A stretch of DNA of 53,118 bases. Source: Lacticaseibacillus zeae DSM 20178 = KCTC 3804. GTDB taxonomy: Bacteria > Bacillota > Bacilli > Lactobacillales > Lactobacillaceae. Numbering within the stretch: the stretch's first letter is position 1; each line of letters opens with the position of its first letter. The translations under genes were made by a program, and so were the position numbers. Location: contig NZ_BACQ01000079.1 of NCBI RefSeq assembly GCF_000260435.1, positions 1-53,118 on the forward strand, given 5' to 3'. Below the pieces are notes generated by a model that saw only the letters and a list, made by a program, of their open reading frames with translations, was not told the origin of the DNA and did not search any database. Shown piece after piece: positions 1-9,326 of this stretch.

Positions 1-57
1 TCGCGTGACGGCCGCGAATGGTTCTGGCAGCCGCACCGTGTTCAAATGGCTGATTAA
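1..57 (+). CDS. C-terminal end of an unidentified protein (partial)
   Basis: The first 18 codons are open from base 1 and end at a TAA at 55-57, giving a tail that ends WFWQPHRVQMAD. Codon use looks like that of the neighbouring genes, and an intergenic hairpin follows, which fits the end of a real gene. Too little is present to name the product. It could also be a chance open stretch. Confidence 0.4.
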   Translation, partial: SRDGREWFWQPHRVQMAD

Positions 58-112
58 GACTAATATACAGTGAGAAGGGACTGTGGCCGGAAAGGTTATG
101 GTTCCTTTTTGA

Positions 113-162
113 GTGAGCGTGAGCCAGCCCGGTTTCTGGGCTGGCGAGTGCATTATCGAAAG
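113..162. repeat. Minimal (internally deleted) copy of the intergenic palindromic repeat
   Basis: The outer arms match the family seen at 6341, 12082, 26407, 37126 and 42027 (GTGAGCGTGAGCC at one end, GCTGGCGAGTGCATTAT at the other). The central hairpin is missing. What remains folds as GCCAGCCC-GGTTTCT-GGGCTGGC, an 8 bp stem, which could act as a transcription stop behind the preceding gene although no T-run follows. Confidence 0.6.
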
Positions 163-263
163 CGAAATTCGGCCAGCCTTATTGCCCGACATAGAAAGCT
201 TTGGATTTTTCAATCTTGGCCAAGTAAGCACAACCACTTTTCAATCACCGTAAGGAGGGGCAT

Positions 264-1370
264 ATGGCACTATTCGAATTACCTTTACAAAATGATACGT
301 CCCGAAAGATTATCCATCTCGATATGGATGCTTTTTACGCCTCGATTGAAATGCGCGATGACCCGCGACTGCGACGCAAGGCCTTGGTGATTGCCCGTGA
401 TCCGCGCACGACCGGCGGAAAAGGCGTCGTGACGACGGCTAATTATGTGGCTCGGCGCTATGGCGTACACTCGGCCATGCCTGCTAATGAAGCCTTGCAA
501 CTGGTGCCGCGATCGGAACTGGTGTTTAAAACACCGGACTTTCCTAAATATAAAGCTGTCTCAGCCCAAATTCATGCCTTGTTTCATCGAGTCACTGATT
601 TGATAGAACCAGTTGCGTTTGACGAGGCATATCTGGATGTGACGGCTAATCACGCTTTTCCCAACACCATTGCATTGGCCTTATGGTTGCAGGATCAAAT
701 CAGTCAGGCCACGCAACTGACCAGCTCCATCGGTATTTCTTACAACAAATTCATTGCCAAACAGGCGTCTGACTATAACAAACCCAACGGTCGGACCGTG
801 GTGCTACCGGAACAGGCATTACTGTTTTTGGATCGCTTACCGATTAAACAGTTTCGCGGCGTCGGGAAAAAGACGCTGCCGAAATTAACGGATTTAGGCG
901 TGACTGATGGCAAAACGTTGCGTGCGTTATCGCAGGATCAGCTACTGGGAATGTTTGGCAAAATGGGTTTTGTGCTGTACCAACATGCCCGTGGCGTCGA
1001 TAATCGCCCGGTGGCTGTGCGGACGGCCAAGTCAATTGGCAAGGAACGAACGTATGGCACACCACTGACTGACAGCACGAGTGTCCAGACCCAGCTGCGT
1101 AAATTGGCAGCGATGGTGGTCACATCCTTGAATCAAAAAGGCATGCATGGCAAGACCGTTGTCCTTAAAGTCCGGGATGTCGATTTTATCACCCAGACAA
1201 AGCGCTTAACTCAAGATCATTATTTTGAAAATGAACAGGATATTTTTGCGGCTGCATGGCAACTTTGGCAAAGCGTCAAGTTACCGAAGTTAGCGATTCG
1301 CTTGCTGGGCATTACTGTGACTGGCCTGGATCCTAAACAGTATGAAAATATTGACTTGCCATTGGGATAA
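264..1370 (+). CDS. dinB: DNA polymerase IV (Y-family translesion polymerase)
   Basis: A 368-residue protein with the Y-family palm motifs in order: IIHLDMDAFYASIE near residue 17 (first metal-binding Asp), VAFDEAYLDVT near residue 117 (catalytic Asp-Glu pair) and SIGISYNKFIAKQASDYNKP near residue 157, followed by the helix-hairpin-helix thumb and little-finger domain. Family members copy past damaged DNA with low fidelity and bind the sliding clamp through their C-terminus. The start at ATG 264 has a strong AAGGAGGGG ribosome site 6-7 bases upstream. It appears to be transcribed alone. Length is normal for the family and all key residues are present. Confidence 0.97.
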   Translation: MALFELPLQNDTSRKIIHLDMDAFYASIEMRDDPRLRRKALVIARDPRTTGGKGVVTTANYVARRYGVHSAMPANEALQLVPRSELVFKTPDFPKYKAVSAQIHALFHRVTDLIEPVAFDEAYLDVTANHAFPNTIALALWLQDQISQATQLTSSIGISYNKFIAKQASDYNKPNGRTVVLPEQALLFLDRLPIKQFRGVGKKTLPKLTDLGVTDGKTLRALSQDQLLGMFGKMGFVLYQHARGVDNRPVAVRTAKSIGKERTYGTPLTDSTSVQTQLRKLAAMVVTSLNQKGMHGKTVVLKVRDVDFITQTKRLTQDHYFENEQDIFAAAWQLWQSVKLPKLAIRLLGITVTGLDPKQYENIDLPLG

Positions 1371-1453
1371 GGAATGGAATGGCTTTCACGATCATGCTGC
1401 AGGCGGACGAATGGTACTGTTTCCATGCTGTCATAGTACAGCCAAAGCTATGG

Positions 1454-1459
1454 TATACT
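1454..1459 (+). promoter_or_regulatory. Extended -10 promoter for the DRTGG/CBS gene
   Basis: TATACT preceded by TGG (TGGTATACT) lies 28 bases upstream of the ATG at 1487. No convincing -35 box is seen, which is acceptable for an extended -10 promoter. Confidence 0.5.
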
Positions 1460-1486
1460 AACGATAGATTGCAATGAGGTGATGGT

Positions 1487-2800
1487 ATGGCAACAAAGCA
1501 TGAGCAGATTCTGGATTATATTGCGAATTTAGCGGTCGGCAAGAAAATCTCGGTTCGATCAATTGCTAAACATTTGAAGGTAAGCGAAGGTACTGCCTAT
1601 CGGGCGATTAAGGAAGCCGAGAATACCGGTTTCGTTTCCACAATTGCCCGAGTCGGAACGATCCGAATCGAACAAAAGCCGTTAAATCCAATTGAATCCG
1701 TCACGTTTAAGACGTTAGTTGATTTGATTGATGCTAACGTTTTAGGCGGACACGCCGGCATGGATAAGAAGCTCGATAAGTTCGTGATTGGCGCGATGAC
1801 GCCGGCTGCCATGCGGCCATATATTACGCGTAATTCATTGCTGATTGTCGGAAATCGTGAAGACGTTCAGCGCCTGGCACTTGAAGACGGTGCTGCGGTG
1901 TTAATCACCGGTGGTTTTGAAACCAGTCCGGCGATTATTGCTTTAGCGGATAATCAACAGCTGCCAGTGCTGCAGACCGCTTATGACACGTTTACCGTGG
2001 CGACAATGATTAATCGGGCTTTGTCCGATCAAGCGATTAAGCAGGATATTTTAACGGTTGCCGCGATTTATACGCCGCTTTCCCAGATCGAAACAATCGG
2101 CGTCGAAGCAACAGTGGGCGATTACTTGGCCATGACGGATCCGCATTATCCGTTACCGGTCATCACCCGCAACGGTCGCTTAGTTGGATTAATGCGTCCG
2201 GCATTGGCAGCTGATAAAAAACCAACCGTGCCGATCGAGCGGTTAATGCAAAAAGACCCGCAAACCGTGAAGCCATATCTGAGTGTCACCACCGTCGGGC
2301 ACACAATGCAGGATAACGGTATGAATGCGATGCCGGTGGTTGATGACAGTTGGAATCTACTCGGAATTGTGACGCGCAATGCCGTCTTTTCCAGTTTGAC
2401 CGGGATTGCGCATAGTCGGGAATTGTCCAATACCATTGCGGATCAAGTCAGTGCCCAATTGACGGCGATTACACCGCAAAAGCCGTACGGTGGCGGGTTT
2501 GAACTCAAAACGGTGCCAGCGATGACCAATGCGTTGGGGACGATGAGTTTTGGGGTCCTTGCTGAAGCCATCAATAGCTGCACCACAAGGTATCTCCACG
2601 CTAGCGGGCGGCGAAATGTGTTGGTTGAAGGTGTGAATCTGACCACTTTCCGCCCTGTACAACTGGAAAGCATTGTGACCGTTTTGTTGCGGGTACTTGA
2701 ACTGACGCGCCATGATGCCACCGTCGATGTCGACGTCCTCAGCGATGGGGTGCAGGTCGCAAAAGCGGTCGTCACCTGTCAGTTACTAGAAAGGAATTGA
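1487..2800 (+). CDS. DRTGG/CBS-domain regulator with HTH and hot-dog domain (YtoI-like)
   Basis: 437 residues. Residues 1-60 form a winged-helix-type reader (KISVRSIAKHLKVSEGTAYRAIKEAE). Residues about 75-185 match a DRTGG domain, about 190-310 a pair of CBS domains (ending MPVVDDSWNLLGIVTRNAV), and about 315-437 a thioesterase-like hot-dog fold. This architecture and the position directly before nrnA match Bacillus subtilis YtoI next to YtqI. CBS pairs usually bind adenine nucleotides, so a nucleotide-sensing DNA-binding role is plausible, but neither ligand nor target is known from the sequence. nrnA follows after only 6 bases. Confidence 0.85.
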   Translation: MATKHEQILDYIANLAVGKKISVRSIAKHLKVSEGTAYRAIKEAENTGFVSTIARVGTIRIEQKPLNPIESVTFKTLVDLIDANVLGGHAGMDKKLDKFVIGAMTPAAMRPYITRNSLLIVGNREDVQRLALEDGAAVLITGGFETSPAIIALADNQQLPVLQTAYDTFTVATMINRALSDQAIKQDILTVAAIYTPLSQIETIGVEATVGDYLAMTDPHYPLPVITRNGRLVGLMRPALAADKKPTVPIERLMQKDPQTVKPYLSVTTVGHTMQDNGMNAMPVVDDSWNLLGIVTRNAVFSSLTGIAHSRELSNTIADQVSAQLTAITPQKPYGGGFELKTVPAMTNALGTMSFGVLAEAINSCTTRYLHASGRRNVLVEGVNLTTFRPVQLESIVTVLLRVLELTRHDATVDVDVLSDGVQVAKAVVTCQLLERN

Positions 2801-2806
2801 TCAAAC

Positions 2807-3763
2807 ATGATTCAAACCGATATTATCAACGCCATTAAGGCCAATAATCCCATTATTATTCACCGGCACGTTAATCCGGATCCGGATGCGTTGGGATCCC
2901 AAGTTGGCTTGGCCGAAGCCATTCGCGCGGGTTTTCCGGACAAACAGGTTTATCAAGTCGGCAGCGATACCGGAAACTTAAGCTGGTTGGCGCAGGAACA
3001 AACCATCAGCGATGAGGTTTATAAAGACGCGCTAGTGATTGTGACCGACACAGCTGACACCCCGCGGATTTCGGATACGCGCTTTAATCAAGGAAAAATG
3101 CTGATTAAAATCGACCATCACCCTAATGATGATGCATACGGCGATCTTACCTGGGTCGATAACGATGCTAGTTCGGCATCCGAGCTGATTTACGATCTTA
3201 TTGCGGCCAGTGATGGCACGTTAAAATTATCGGATCAAGCGGCAAGGATGCTTTATGCCGGCATTGTCGGTGATACCGGCCGATTCCTTTTTAACAACAC
3301 GACGCCGCATACGTTGCAGGTAGCCGCCGAGCTTATTAAAAAAGATTTTGATCCGACTGCGATTAACAATCGGATGAACACGGTCACGTTGGCCCAAGCC
3401 CGATTGCAAGGGTATGTGATTGACCATTTGAAGATCAGTCCTGCCGGGGCAGCGAGCGTTACCGTGCCACGTACTGCCATTGAGGATCTGAAATTAGCAG
3501 ACGATCAGGTAAGTGCCGTGGTCGGAACACCTGGCCGACTCGACATTGTTGTCGCCTGGGCCGAATTTATCGAACAGGCAGAAGGCGGGTACCGAGTTCA
3601 TTTACGTTCTAAAGGGCCCATTATCAATACACTCGCAAAAGCGCACAATGGCGGAGGACATCCCTTGGCCAGCGGTGCAAAAGCCGCTAATTTTGACGAA
3701 GTGATTCAAATCGAAACGCAACTTGATCAATTGGTCAAAGACTATTCAACTTCAGGAAAGTAG
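2807..3763 (+). CDS. nrnA: DHH/DHHA1 nanoRNase / pAp phosphatase
   Basis: 318 residues with the DHH phosphoesterase signature: HRHVNPDPDALGS near residue 20, DTADTPRI near residue 84, the DHH triad in KIDHHPNDD near residue 103, YAGIVGDTGRF near residue 147, and a C-terminal DHHA1 domain with the GGGH motif (NGGGHPLASGA) near residue 283. NrnA-type enzymes degrade 2-5 nt RNAs and can dephosphorylate 3'-phosphoadenosine 5'-phosphate. It is tightly coupled to the upstream DRTGG/CBS gene and the downstream helicase gene (5 bases apart), which suggests one transcript that includes RNA decay functions. Confidence 0.95.
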   Translation: MIQTDIINAIKANNPIIIHRHVNPDPDALGSQVGLAEAIRAGFPDKQVYQVGSDTGNLSWLAQEQTISDEVYKDALVIVTDTADTPRISDTRFNQGKMLIKIDHHPNDDAYGDLTWVDNDASSASELIYDLIAASDGTLKLSDQAARMLYAGIVGDTGRFLFNNTTPHTLQVAAELIKKDFDPTAINNRMNTVTLAQARLQGYVIDHLKISPAGAASVTVPRTAIEDLKLADDQVSAVVGTPGRLDIVVAWAEFIEQAEGGYRVHLRSKGPIINTLAKAHNGGGHPLASGAKAANFDEVIQIETQLDQLVKDYSTSGK

Positions 3764-3768
3764 GCATT

Positions 3769-5115
3769 ATGGAGAATCAATTTAAACAATACCAAATCAA
3801 GCCGTTCGTGATCGCCGGCCTTGATGCTATGGGGATCACGCAACCGACGCCGATTCAAAAAAAGGTGATTCCGGCCTTATTGCGCGGGGAGAATCTTGTG
3901 GGTCAGAGTCAGACAGGCAGCGGGAAAACCCATGCCTTTTTGGTACCGTTGCTTAGCATGGTCGATCCTGAACAGGATGCAACTCAGGTCGTCATCACGG
4001 CACCGTCCCGCGAGCTGGCCAATCAGATTTATGCGGTTGCCCAACAACTGACCCAAACGGAGCCGGCGATTCGAGTCAGTCGGTTAGTCGGCGGGATGGA
4101 CAAGCAAAAGCAGATCGACAAACTGCAGCATCATCAACCACATGTTGCCATTGGCACACCGGGACGAATCCTCGACATGATAAAACGCTATGATTTAGTG
4201 CCAGCTTCGGTTCGGCATTTTGTCGTTGATGAAGCCGATATGACGTTGGACATGGGTTTTCTTGAGACTGTCGATGCGATTGCGTCCAGCTTTCCGGAAA
4301 AATTGCAGATGGCTGTTTTTTCTGCCACCATTCCCCAAAAGCTCGAACCATTCTTGCGTAAATACATGCATCATCCCACGATGATTGAACTCAAACCGCA
4401 GTCCGTCATCGCCGATACTGTTGAAAATATTCTGATTGCTGCTAAAGGACAGGATAAAAACGAACTGATTTATCAGCTTGTCACGATGGGCCATCCGTTT
4501 CTGGTGTTAATTTTTGCCAATACCAAAACCAGTGTGGATGCGATTCATGATTGCCTGAAACATCAAGGGTTGAAAGTTGCCAAGATTCATGGTGGCATCC
4601 AACCGCGTGAACGTCGGCGCATCATGAAAGAAGTGGCCGATCTTAAATATCAGTACGTGGTTGCGACTGATTTGGCCGCGCGTGGCATTGATATCAAAGG
4701 GGTTTCGATGGTAATTAACGCCGAGATTCCGCGAGACCTGGAGTTCTTTATTCATCGAGTAGGGCGGACTGGACGAAACGGCATGGCCGGGACAGCGATC
4801 ACGCTTTACGAACCGGGACAAGAAGATCAGGTTGCCGAGTTAGAGCATATGGGCATCAAGTTTGCGCCTAAGACACTGCACAAGGGCGAACTGGTCGACA
4901 CGTATGACCGAAATCGGCGCGTTCACCGTAAGCCTAAGCAGGAAGAAACGAGTCTGGCGATGCGCGGCTTAGTCAAAAAAGCCAAGCAAAAGCATATGCC
5001 AAACTATCGTAAGAAGATTCGCACTGCTGCCTTATTGGAACGCAAACGGAATGCCAAAGTTGCCCGTCGCCAAGCCTTATTAGCCGAAAAACGTAAAAAC
5101 CGCAAACGAGGATAA
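3769..5115 (+). CDS. cshB: DEAD-box ATP-dependent RNA helicase (CshB/YfmL type)
   Basis: 448 residues with all helicase motifs: Q motif near residue 28, SQTGSGKT (Walker A), PSRELANQ, GTPGRIL, VDEAD (Walker B), SATIP, RGIDIKGV and HRVGRTGR. The C-terminal 70 residues are very basic (KKAKQKHMPNYRKKIR and onward), typical of an RNA-binding tail. It should unwind structured RNA in cold response, ribosome assembly or decay. It is packed between nrnA and the next gene with gaps of about 5 bases. The symbol follows the B. subtilis CshB-type length and tail and is less certain than the family. Confidence 0.93.
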   Translation: MENQFKQYQIKPFVIAGLDAMGITQPTPIQKKVIPALLRGENLVGQSQTGSGKTHAFLVPLLSMVDPEQDATQVVITAPSRELANQIYAVAQQLTQTEPAIRVSRLVGGMDKQKQIDKLQHHQPHVAIGTPGRILDMIKRYDLVPASVRHFVVDEADMTLDMGFLETVDAIASSFPEKLQMAVFSATIPQKLEPFLRKYMHHPTMIELKPQSVIADTVENILIAAKGQDKNELIYQLVTMGHPFLVLIFANTKTSVDAIHDCLKHQGLKVAKIHGGIQPRERRRIMKEVADLKYQYVVATDLAARGIDIKGVSMVINAEIPRDLEFFIHRVGRTGRNGMAGTAITLYEPGQEDQVAELEHMGIKFAPKTLHKGELVDTYDRNRRVHRKPKQEETSLAMRGLVKKAKQKHMPNYRKKIRTAALLERKRNAKVARRQALLAEKRKNRKRG

Positions 5116-5119
5116 AAAT

Positions 5120-6055
5120 ATGGCCGTAAACGAGTTGACGCTGCCGACATGGAATACCCTGAATGAAAAACGGCAGCGCTTTATTTTTCAACAGCTGACC
5201 CGCTATTTCTTAAGTCCATTGCTGACAGTTGACGCAATTCGTCCGGTGACCGCCACGTTTTACGGTCAGACACTTCACACTTTTGAAGCGATGATCGGTG
5301 GCGAATGGGTGCGGTTGGTTCCGGGGATGACGAATGTCAGTCTGGGATTCGCCACGAATCATCAAGAAGAGTTGGCACCTTACCTGGCGCAAAGCGATTT
5401 GACCCTGGCTGACATTCAACAGATGCTTTCGCCGGTTAGAAAAACCGATGTGCCTCCTATGTTGGTCGCAACAAGGGCAACGCCAGCCAATGAGGAGATT
5501 TTGGGACGGGTTAGTTTGACTACCCGGATTTTCAAGGGCAATCATATGGCATATGCGGCAATTCGTTCGCAGGTACTGGCATTACTAGATCGCCATGGCA
5601 GCCTTGATCCATTTTCGCAAACCGGTTGGCCCGCGACCCTGACAAGCGGCACCGTCAAATTGCGATTGGCCAGTGCGCATCATTATCAGGTTAGTATCGT
5701 CAAGTCGTGGCACAAGGCTGATTTGACCAAGTCGCTGAGCTATTTTGGTTTTCGGCTGCCGACTCAGGATCAATATGAATATCTGCAAAGTGGCGGCAAT
5801 TCCAGCCTGTTTTCATTCGGCAATACGCTGCCACTGGAAATGCCGCGGTATTTGCCTAACCGCTTTGGCCTGACCATTCCGGTTAAACGAACCGGTAGTG
5901 AGCTGATTGTCGAAGACTTGCAAAAAAGCACGGCGTTAACGGCTCAGCCGACAGCAAAAGAAGCGTTGGCACTGTCGCCATTTTATCAGGTGTCTGGAGA
6001 GGTCGATATGTCATCCGCCGTTTATCGCCGGGTTGCGACGATTACGGTGAATTAG
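5120..6055 (+). CDS. Conserved protein of unknown function with a possible FGE/C-type-lectin-like core
   Basis: 311 residues, 4 bases after the helicase stop, so probably co-transcribed. There is no signal peptide or membrane segment. The segment FRLPTQDQYEYLQSGGNSS and the SFGNTLP that follows (residues about 211-238) resemble the RLPTEAEWEYAARGG..FPWGN core of the formylglycine-generating-enzyme fold (SUMF1/EgtB), but the rest does not align by eye and no catalytic cysteines are present. I would treat it as a lactobacillus-specific unknown. It could be a degenerate member of that fold or an unrelated protein. Confidence 0.75.
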   Translation: MAVNELTLPTWNTLNEKRQRFIFQQLTRYFLSPLLTVDAIRPVTATFYGQTLHTFEAMIGGEWVRLVPGMTNVSLGFATNHQEELAPYLAQSDLTLADIQQMLSPVRKTDVPPMLVATRATPANEEILGRVSLTTRIFKGNHMAYAAIRSQVLALLDRHGSLDPFSQTGWPATLTSGTVKLRLASAHHYQVSIVKSWHKADLTKSLSYFGFRLPTQDQYEYLQSGGNSSLFSFGNTLPLEMPRYLPNRFGLTIPVKRTGSELIVEDLQKSTALTAQPTAKEALALSPFYQVSGEVDMSSAVYRRVATITVN

Positions 6056-6088
6056 CCGCCAAGCCTTCATGCCCCTTAACAAAGTGAG

Positions 6089-6117
6089 TTGACCCAACTT
6101 TTCAGAAAAGCTATAAT
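6089..6117 (+). promoter_or_regulatory. Strong promoter for the alaS leader
   Basis: TTGACC at 6089-6094 and TATAAT at 6112-6117 with a 17-base spacer, near consensus for the housekeeping sigma factor. Transcription would start near 6124, about 350 bases before alaS, leaving room for the T-box leader. Confidence 0.85.
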
Positions 6118-6121
6118 GAGG

Positions 6122-6309
6122 ACTCGTTAGGACATGCGTCGACCCCTGTGTGAGACAGAAACAACCGCATTAGTTGAGAACGGTTGCGCCAGGCTAAGAT
6201 GTGCTCCCTGATATCAGTTGAACGAATATTAATGAAGTGGTAATGAGTCGCATCATTGCAACCAAGGTGGTACCGCGTGTAAGCGCCCTTGGCAGCAATG
6301 GTGCTTTTT
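6122..6309 (+). promoter_or_regulatory. T-box leader controlling alaS
   Basis: The T-box sequence AACCAAGGTGGTACCGCG lies at about 6260-6277. It is followed by a terminator hairpin, AAGCGCC (6281-6287) pairing with GGTGCTT (6300-6306), and a T-run. The T-box bases overlap the alternative antiterminator. Such leaders sense uncharged tRNA by codon-anticodon pairing in stem I. A GCT (alanine) triplet at 6193-6195 in the aggctaagat context is a plausible specifier, but I could not fold stem I reliably. Low charged tRNA-Ala would allow read-through into alaS. Confidence 0.9.
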
Positions 6310-6340
6310 GTGTTAACGGGCTTACTAGTCAGTCACATTT

Positions 6341-6455
6341 AACGCGTTCACCAGCCCAGAAACCTGCGTGTAAGGACCTTGGTCGCAATGGCAAGGACCG
6401 CCATCACGCCCAAGGCCACTTACACTCCGGTTTCTAAACAGGCTGGTTCACGCTC
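6341..6455. repeat. Intergenic palindromic repeat, full copy, inside the alaS leader
   Basis: A full copy running from AACGCGTTCACCAGCCCAG to GGTTCACGCTC. The centre forms an imperfect long hairpin (GGACCTTGGTCGCAATGGC against GCCATCACGCCCAAGGCC). It is inserted between the T-box terminator and the alaS ribosome site, so it is part of the alaS transcript once antitermination occurs. Confidence 0.85.
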
Positions 6456-6472
6456 AGAGGAGGAAAAAATTA

Positions 6473-9121
6473 GTGAAGAAGATGTCAAGTGGCGAGATTC
6501 GCCAAATGTTTCTGGATTTTTTTAAGAGTAAAGGTCATGCCGTTGAACCAAGTGCTTCGTTGATCCCGGTCGACGATCCGACTTTGTTATGGATCAATTC
6601 TGGTGTTGCGACGCTGAAGAAGTATTTTGATGGCTCGGTCGTACCGGACAATCCGCGGATCACCAATGCCCAAAAGTCGATTCGGACCAACGATATTGAA
6701 AATGTCGGGAAAACCGCGCGGCATTTAACCTTTTTTGAAATGCTAGGCAATTTTTCCGTTGGTGATTATTTCAAAAAAGAAGTGATTCCGTGGGCGTGGG
6801 AATTACTGACGAGTCCTAAATGGTTTGGATTTGATCCTAAGCGTCTGTATGTCACGGTTTATCCAAAAGATAAGGTAACCAAGGAATTATGGCGAAAAGT
6901 CGGCGTTCCTGACGATCACATTGTTGAAGCGGAAGATAATTTCTGGGACATTGGTGAAGGCCCATCCGGTCCCGATTCCGAAATTTTTTACGACCGCGGC
7001 CAATCATTCAACAATGTTGCTGAAGATGATCCGGAGAACTATCCCGGTGGTGAAAATTCGCGATATGTTGAAATCTGGAATATTGTCTTTTCAGAACTGA
7101 ATCATTTACCAGACGGGCGCTTTGTCGAGCAACCACATAAAAATATTGATACCGGCATGGGGCTGGAACGTTTGGTTGCCGTGATTCAGGGAACGCCAAC
7201 GATTTTTGAAACCGACCTGTTTATGCCGATTATCAAGGCAACCGAAAAGATGAGCGCCGGTAAGAAGTACGGTGCCAATGCGCAGGATGATGTTTCATTC
7301 AAAATCATCGCGGACCACGCGCGGACGGTGACATTTGCGATTGGCGATGGCGCCTTACCAAGCAACGAAGGTCGCGGTTACGTGTTGCGGCGACTGATCC
7401 GGCGGGCGGTTCTGAATGGTAAAAAGCTAGGCATCGATCACGATTTCCTGTATCAATTGGTACCGGTTGTTGGCGAAATTATGAAGAGCTATTACCCACA
7501 GATTCTGGCCAACCAACCATTTATCCAAAAGGTGATCAAATCCGAGGAAACGCGATTCCGTCAGACGTTGGATGCTGGCGTCAATCTGTTGAACCAGATC
7601 ATTGCCGAATTAAAGAAAACCGGCAAGAAAGAAATTTCCGGCGCTGATGCCTTTAAGTTGTTCGATACGTATGGCTTCCCGGTTGAAATGACAAACGAGT
7701 ATGCACAGGATGAAGGCTTGCAAGTCGACATGGCCGGCTTCAAAAAGAACATGGCCGCGCAACGTGATCGGGCACGTAAAGCACGCGGCGATCGCCAGTC
7801 GATGGGCAGCCAGGATACGGTTTTAATGAACATCACAACCCCGAGCAAGTTTACCGGCTGGACCGAGCTGGATCATAAGCATGCGACCTTGCAGGACATT
7901 ATCGTTGACGATCAGCTGCAAGAGGATGTCAGTGATGGCACGGCACAATTGATTTTTGATGAAACCCCGTTTTATGCGGAAATGGGCGGCCAGGTAGCCG
8001 ATCACGGACAAATTAAGGCGCAAGACGGAACGGTATTGGCAGAAGTGACCGATGTGCAGCATGCACCTAATGGCCAGAATCTGCATACGGTGACTGTTAA
8101 GGGCAAGTTGGAAAAAGGTAAAGCTTACTGGCTGAGTGTTGATCGGCTGCGGCGGAAGAAAGTATCGCTTAACCATACGGCGACTCATTTGCTTGATCAG
8201 GCACTGCGCGACGTTTTGGGCGAGCACACTCACCAAGCAGGTTCATTAGTCGAACCGGACTACTTGCGATTTGATTTTACGAACTTTGGACAGGTAACGC
8301 CGAAACAACTCCGCGAAGTCGAAACGATTGTTAACCAGAAAATCTGGGATGCTTTGCCGATTACCTGGAAAGAGATGCCGATTGAAGAGGCCAAGAAACT
8401 TGGCGCGATTGCTATGTTTGGGGATAAATACGGCGATGTCGTGCGGATTGTGTCGATTGGCGATTATAACAAGGAATTTGACGGCGGCACGCACCCAACC
8501 AATACCAACGCATTAGGATTATTCAAGATCACCAGTGAATCCGGTATCGGTGCCGGTATTCGCCGGGTTGAAGCTGTGACATCTAAAGAAGCTTACGAAT
8601 ATCTGACGCAACAACAGGATTGGCTAAGAGAAACCGCAGATCATCTGAAAATTGATCATCAGGTGAAGAACGTACCAAGCAAGGTTGCCCAACTGCAGGC
8701 TGATCTTAAAACCGAGCAGAAAACAGTGGATGGGTTGCAGGCAAAACTTGCTGCCCAGGCTGCGGCTGGTATTTTTGATCATGCCGAAACGGTTGGCGAC
8801 TTCAAGATCATTGCCAAACAGGTTCAGGTTGCCGGGATGAACGAGCTGCGACAATTGGCTGATGAATGGAAAACCAAAAACGCATCGGATGTACTTGTGC
8901 TGGGAACGGAAGCCAATGGCAAGGCAAACTTGCTGGTAGCAGCCAATGCAACCGCGAATAAAGCCGGCATCAAAGCAGGTGACCTGATCAAAGCCATCGC
9001 GCCAAAAGTTGGCGGTGGCGGTGGTGGCCGTCCGGATATGGCTCAAGCAGGCGGCAAGAATCCGGCTGGCATCGGGGCAGCCTTAAACGAAGCCAAGCAG
9101 GTTATTGGCCAACAAGCTTAG
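6473..9121 (+). CDS. alaS: Alanyl-tRNA synthetase
   Basis: 882 residues, normal for AlaRS. It has an N-terminal class II catalytic core (motif 2 region [28 protein letters not shown]), then the tRNA-recognition, editing and C-Ala domains, and ends with a glycine-rich segment near residue 845. GTG 6473 is chosen as start because AGGAGG lies 9 bases upstream, while ATG 6482 would be 18 away. The editing site has HTATH (568-572), but the usual CGGTH is DGGTH (D670, H674), so the cysteine zinc ligand is aspartate. Expression should be governed by the T-box upstream. It heads the alaS-ireB-ruvX-DUF1292 cluster usual in Firmicutes. Confidence 0.98.
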   Translation: MKKMSSGEIRQMFLDFFKSKGHAVEPSASLIPVDDPTLLWINSGVATLKKYFDGSVVPDNPRITNAQKSIRTNDIENVGKTARHLTFFEMLGNFSVGDYFKKEVIPWAWELLTSPKWFGFDPKRLYVTVYPKDKVTKELWRKVGVPDDHIVEAEDNFWDIGEGPSGPDSEIFYDRGQSFNNVAEDDPENYPGGENSRYVEIWNIVFSELNHLPDGRFVEQPHKNIDTGMGLERLVAVIQGTPTIFETDLFMPIIKATEKMSAGKKYGANAQDDVSFKIIADHARTVTFAIGDGALPSNEGRGYVLRRLIRRAVLNGKKLGIDHDFLYQLVPVVGEIMKSYYPQILANQPFIQKVIKSEETRFRQTLDAGVNLLNQIIAELKKTGKKEISGADAFKLFDTYGFPVEMTNEYAQDEGLQVDMAGFKKNMAAQRDRARKARGDRQSMGSQDTVLMNITTPSKFTGWTELDHKHATLQDIIVDDQLQEDVSDGTAQLIFDETPFYAEMGGQVADHGQIKAQDGTVLAEVTDVQHAPNGQNLHTVTVKGKLEKGKAYWLSVDRLRRKKVSLNHTATHLLDQALRDVLGEHTHQAGSLVEPDYLRFDFTNFGQVTPKQLREVETIVNQKIWDALPITWKEMPIEEAKKLGAIAMFGDKYGDVVRIVSIGDYNKEFDGGTHPTNTNALGLFKITSESGIGAGIRRVEAVTSKEAYEYLTQQQDWLRETADHLKIDHQVKNVPSKVAQLQADLKTEQKTVDGLQAKLAAQAAAGIFDHAETVGDFKIIAKQVQVAGMNELRQLADEWKTKNASDVLVLGTEANGKANLLVAANATANKAGIKAGDLIKAIAPKVGGGGGGRPDMAQAGGKNPAGIGAALNEAKQVIGQQA

Positions 9122-9205
9122 TAAACTGAAGCCGTTTTACTGGTAACCATGGTCAGCTTCAGTGCGGAATTGATTCTTTTGAATGCCATTTAAATAGTTG
9201 TACCG

Positions 9206-9262
9206 TGCGTCAGAATTCGCTAACAGTTATTTTGTTAGTCGAATCCTGACGCATTTTATTTT
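9206..9262 (+). terminator. Rho-independent terminator after alaS
   Basis: TGCGTCAG (9206-9213) pairs with CTGACGCA (9246-9253), with an inner CTAACA/TGTTAG pairing, followed by TTTTATTTTT. Confidence 0.85.
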
Positions 9263-9326
9263 TGGCGTTATGAGCGCGATGATTCATGGTAGAATGAAGA
9301 AAACGATTCCATTGGGGGTGAGTAGC

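Noticed and set aside
9198-9326. Longer N-terminus for the unknown protein after alaS
   Set aside because: The extension is read through the alaS terminator hairpin and has no ribosome site; ATG 9327 has one.
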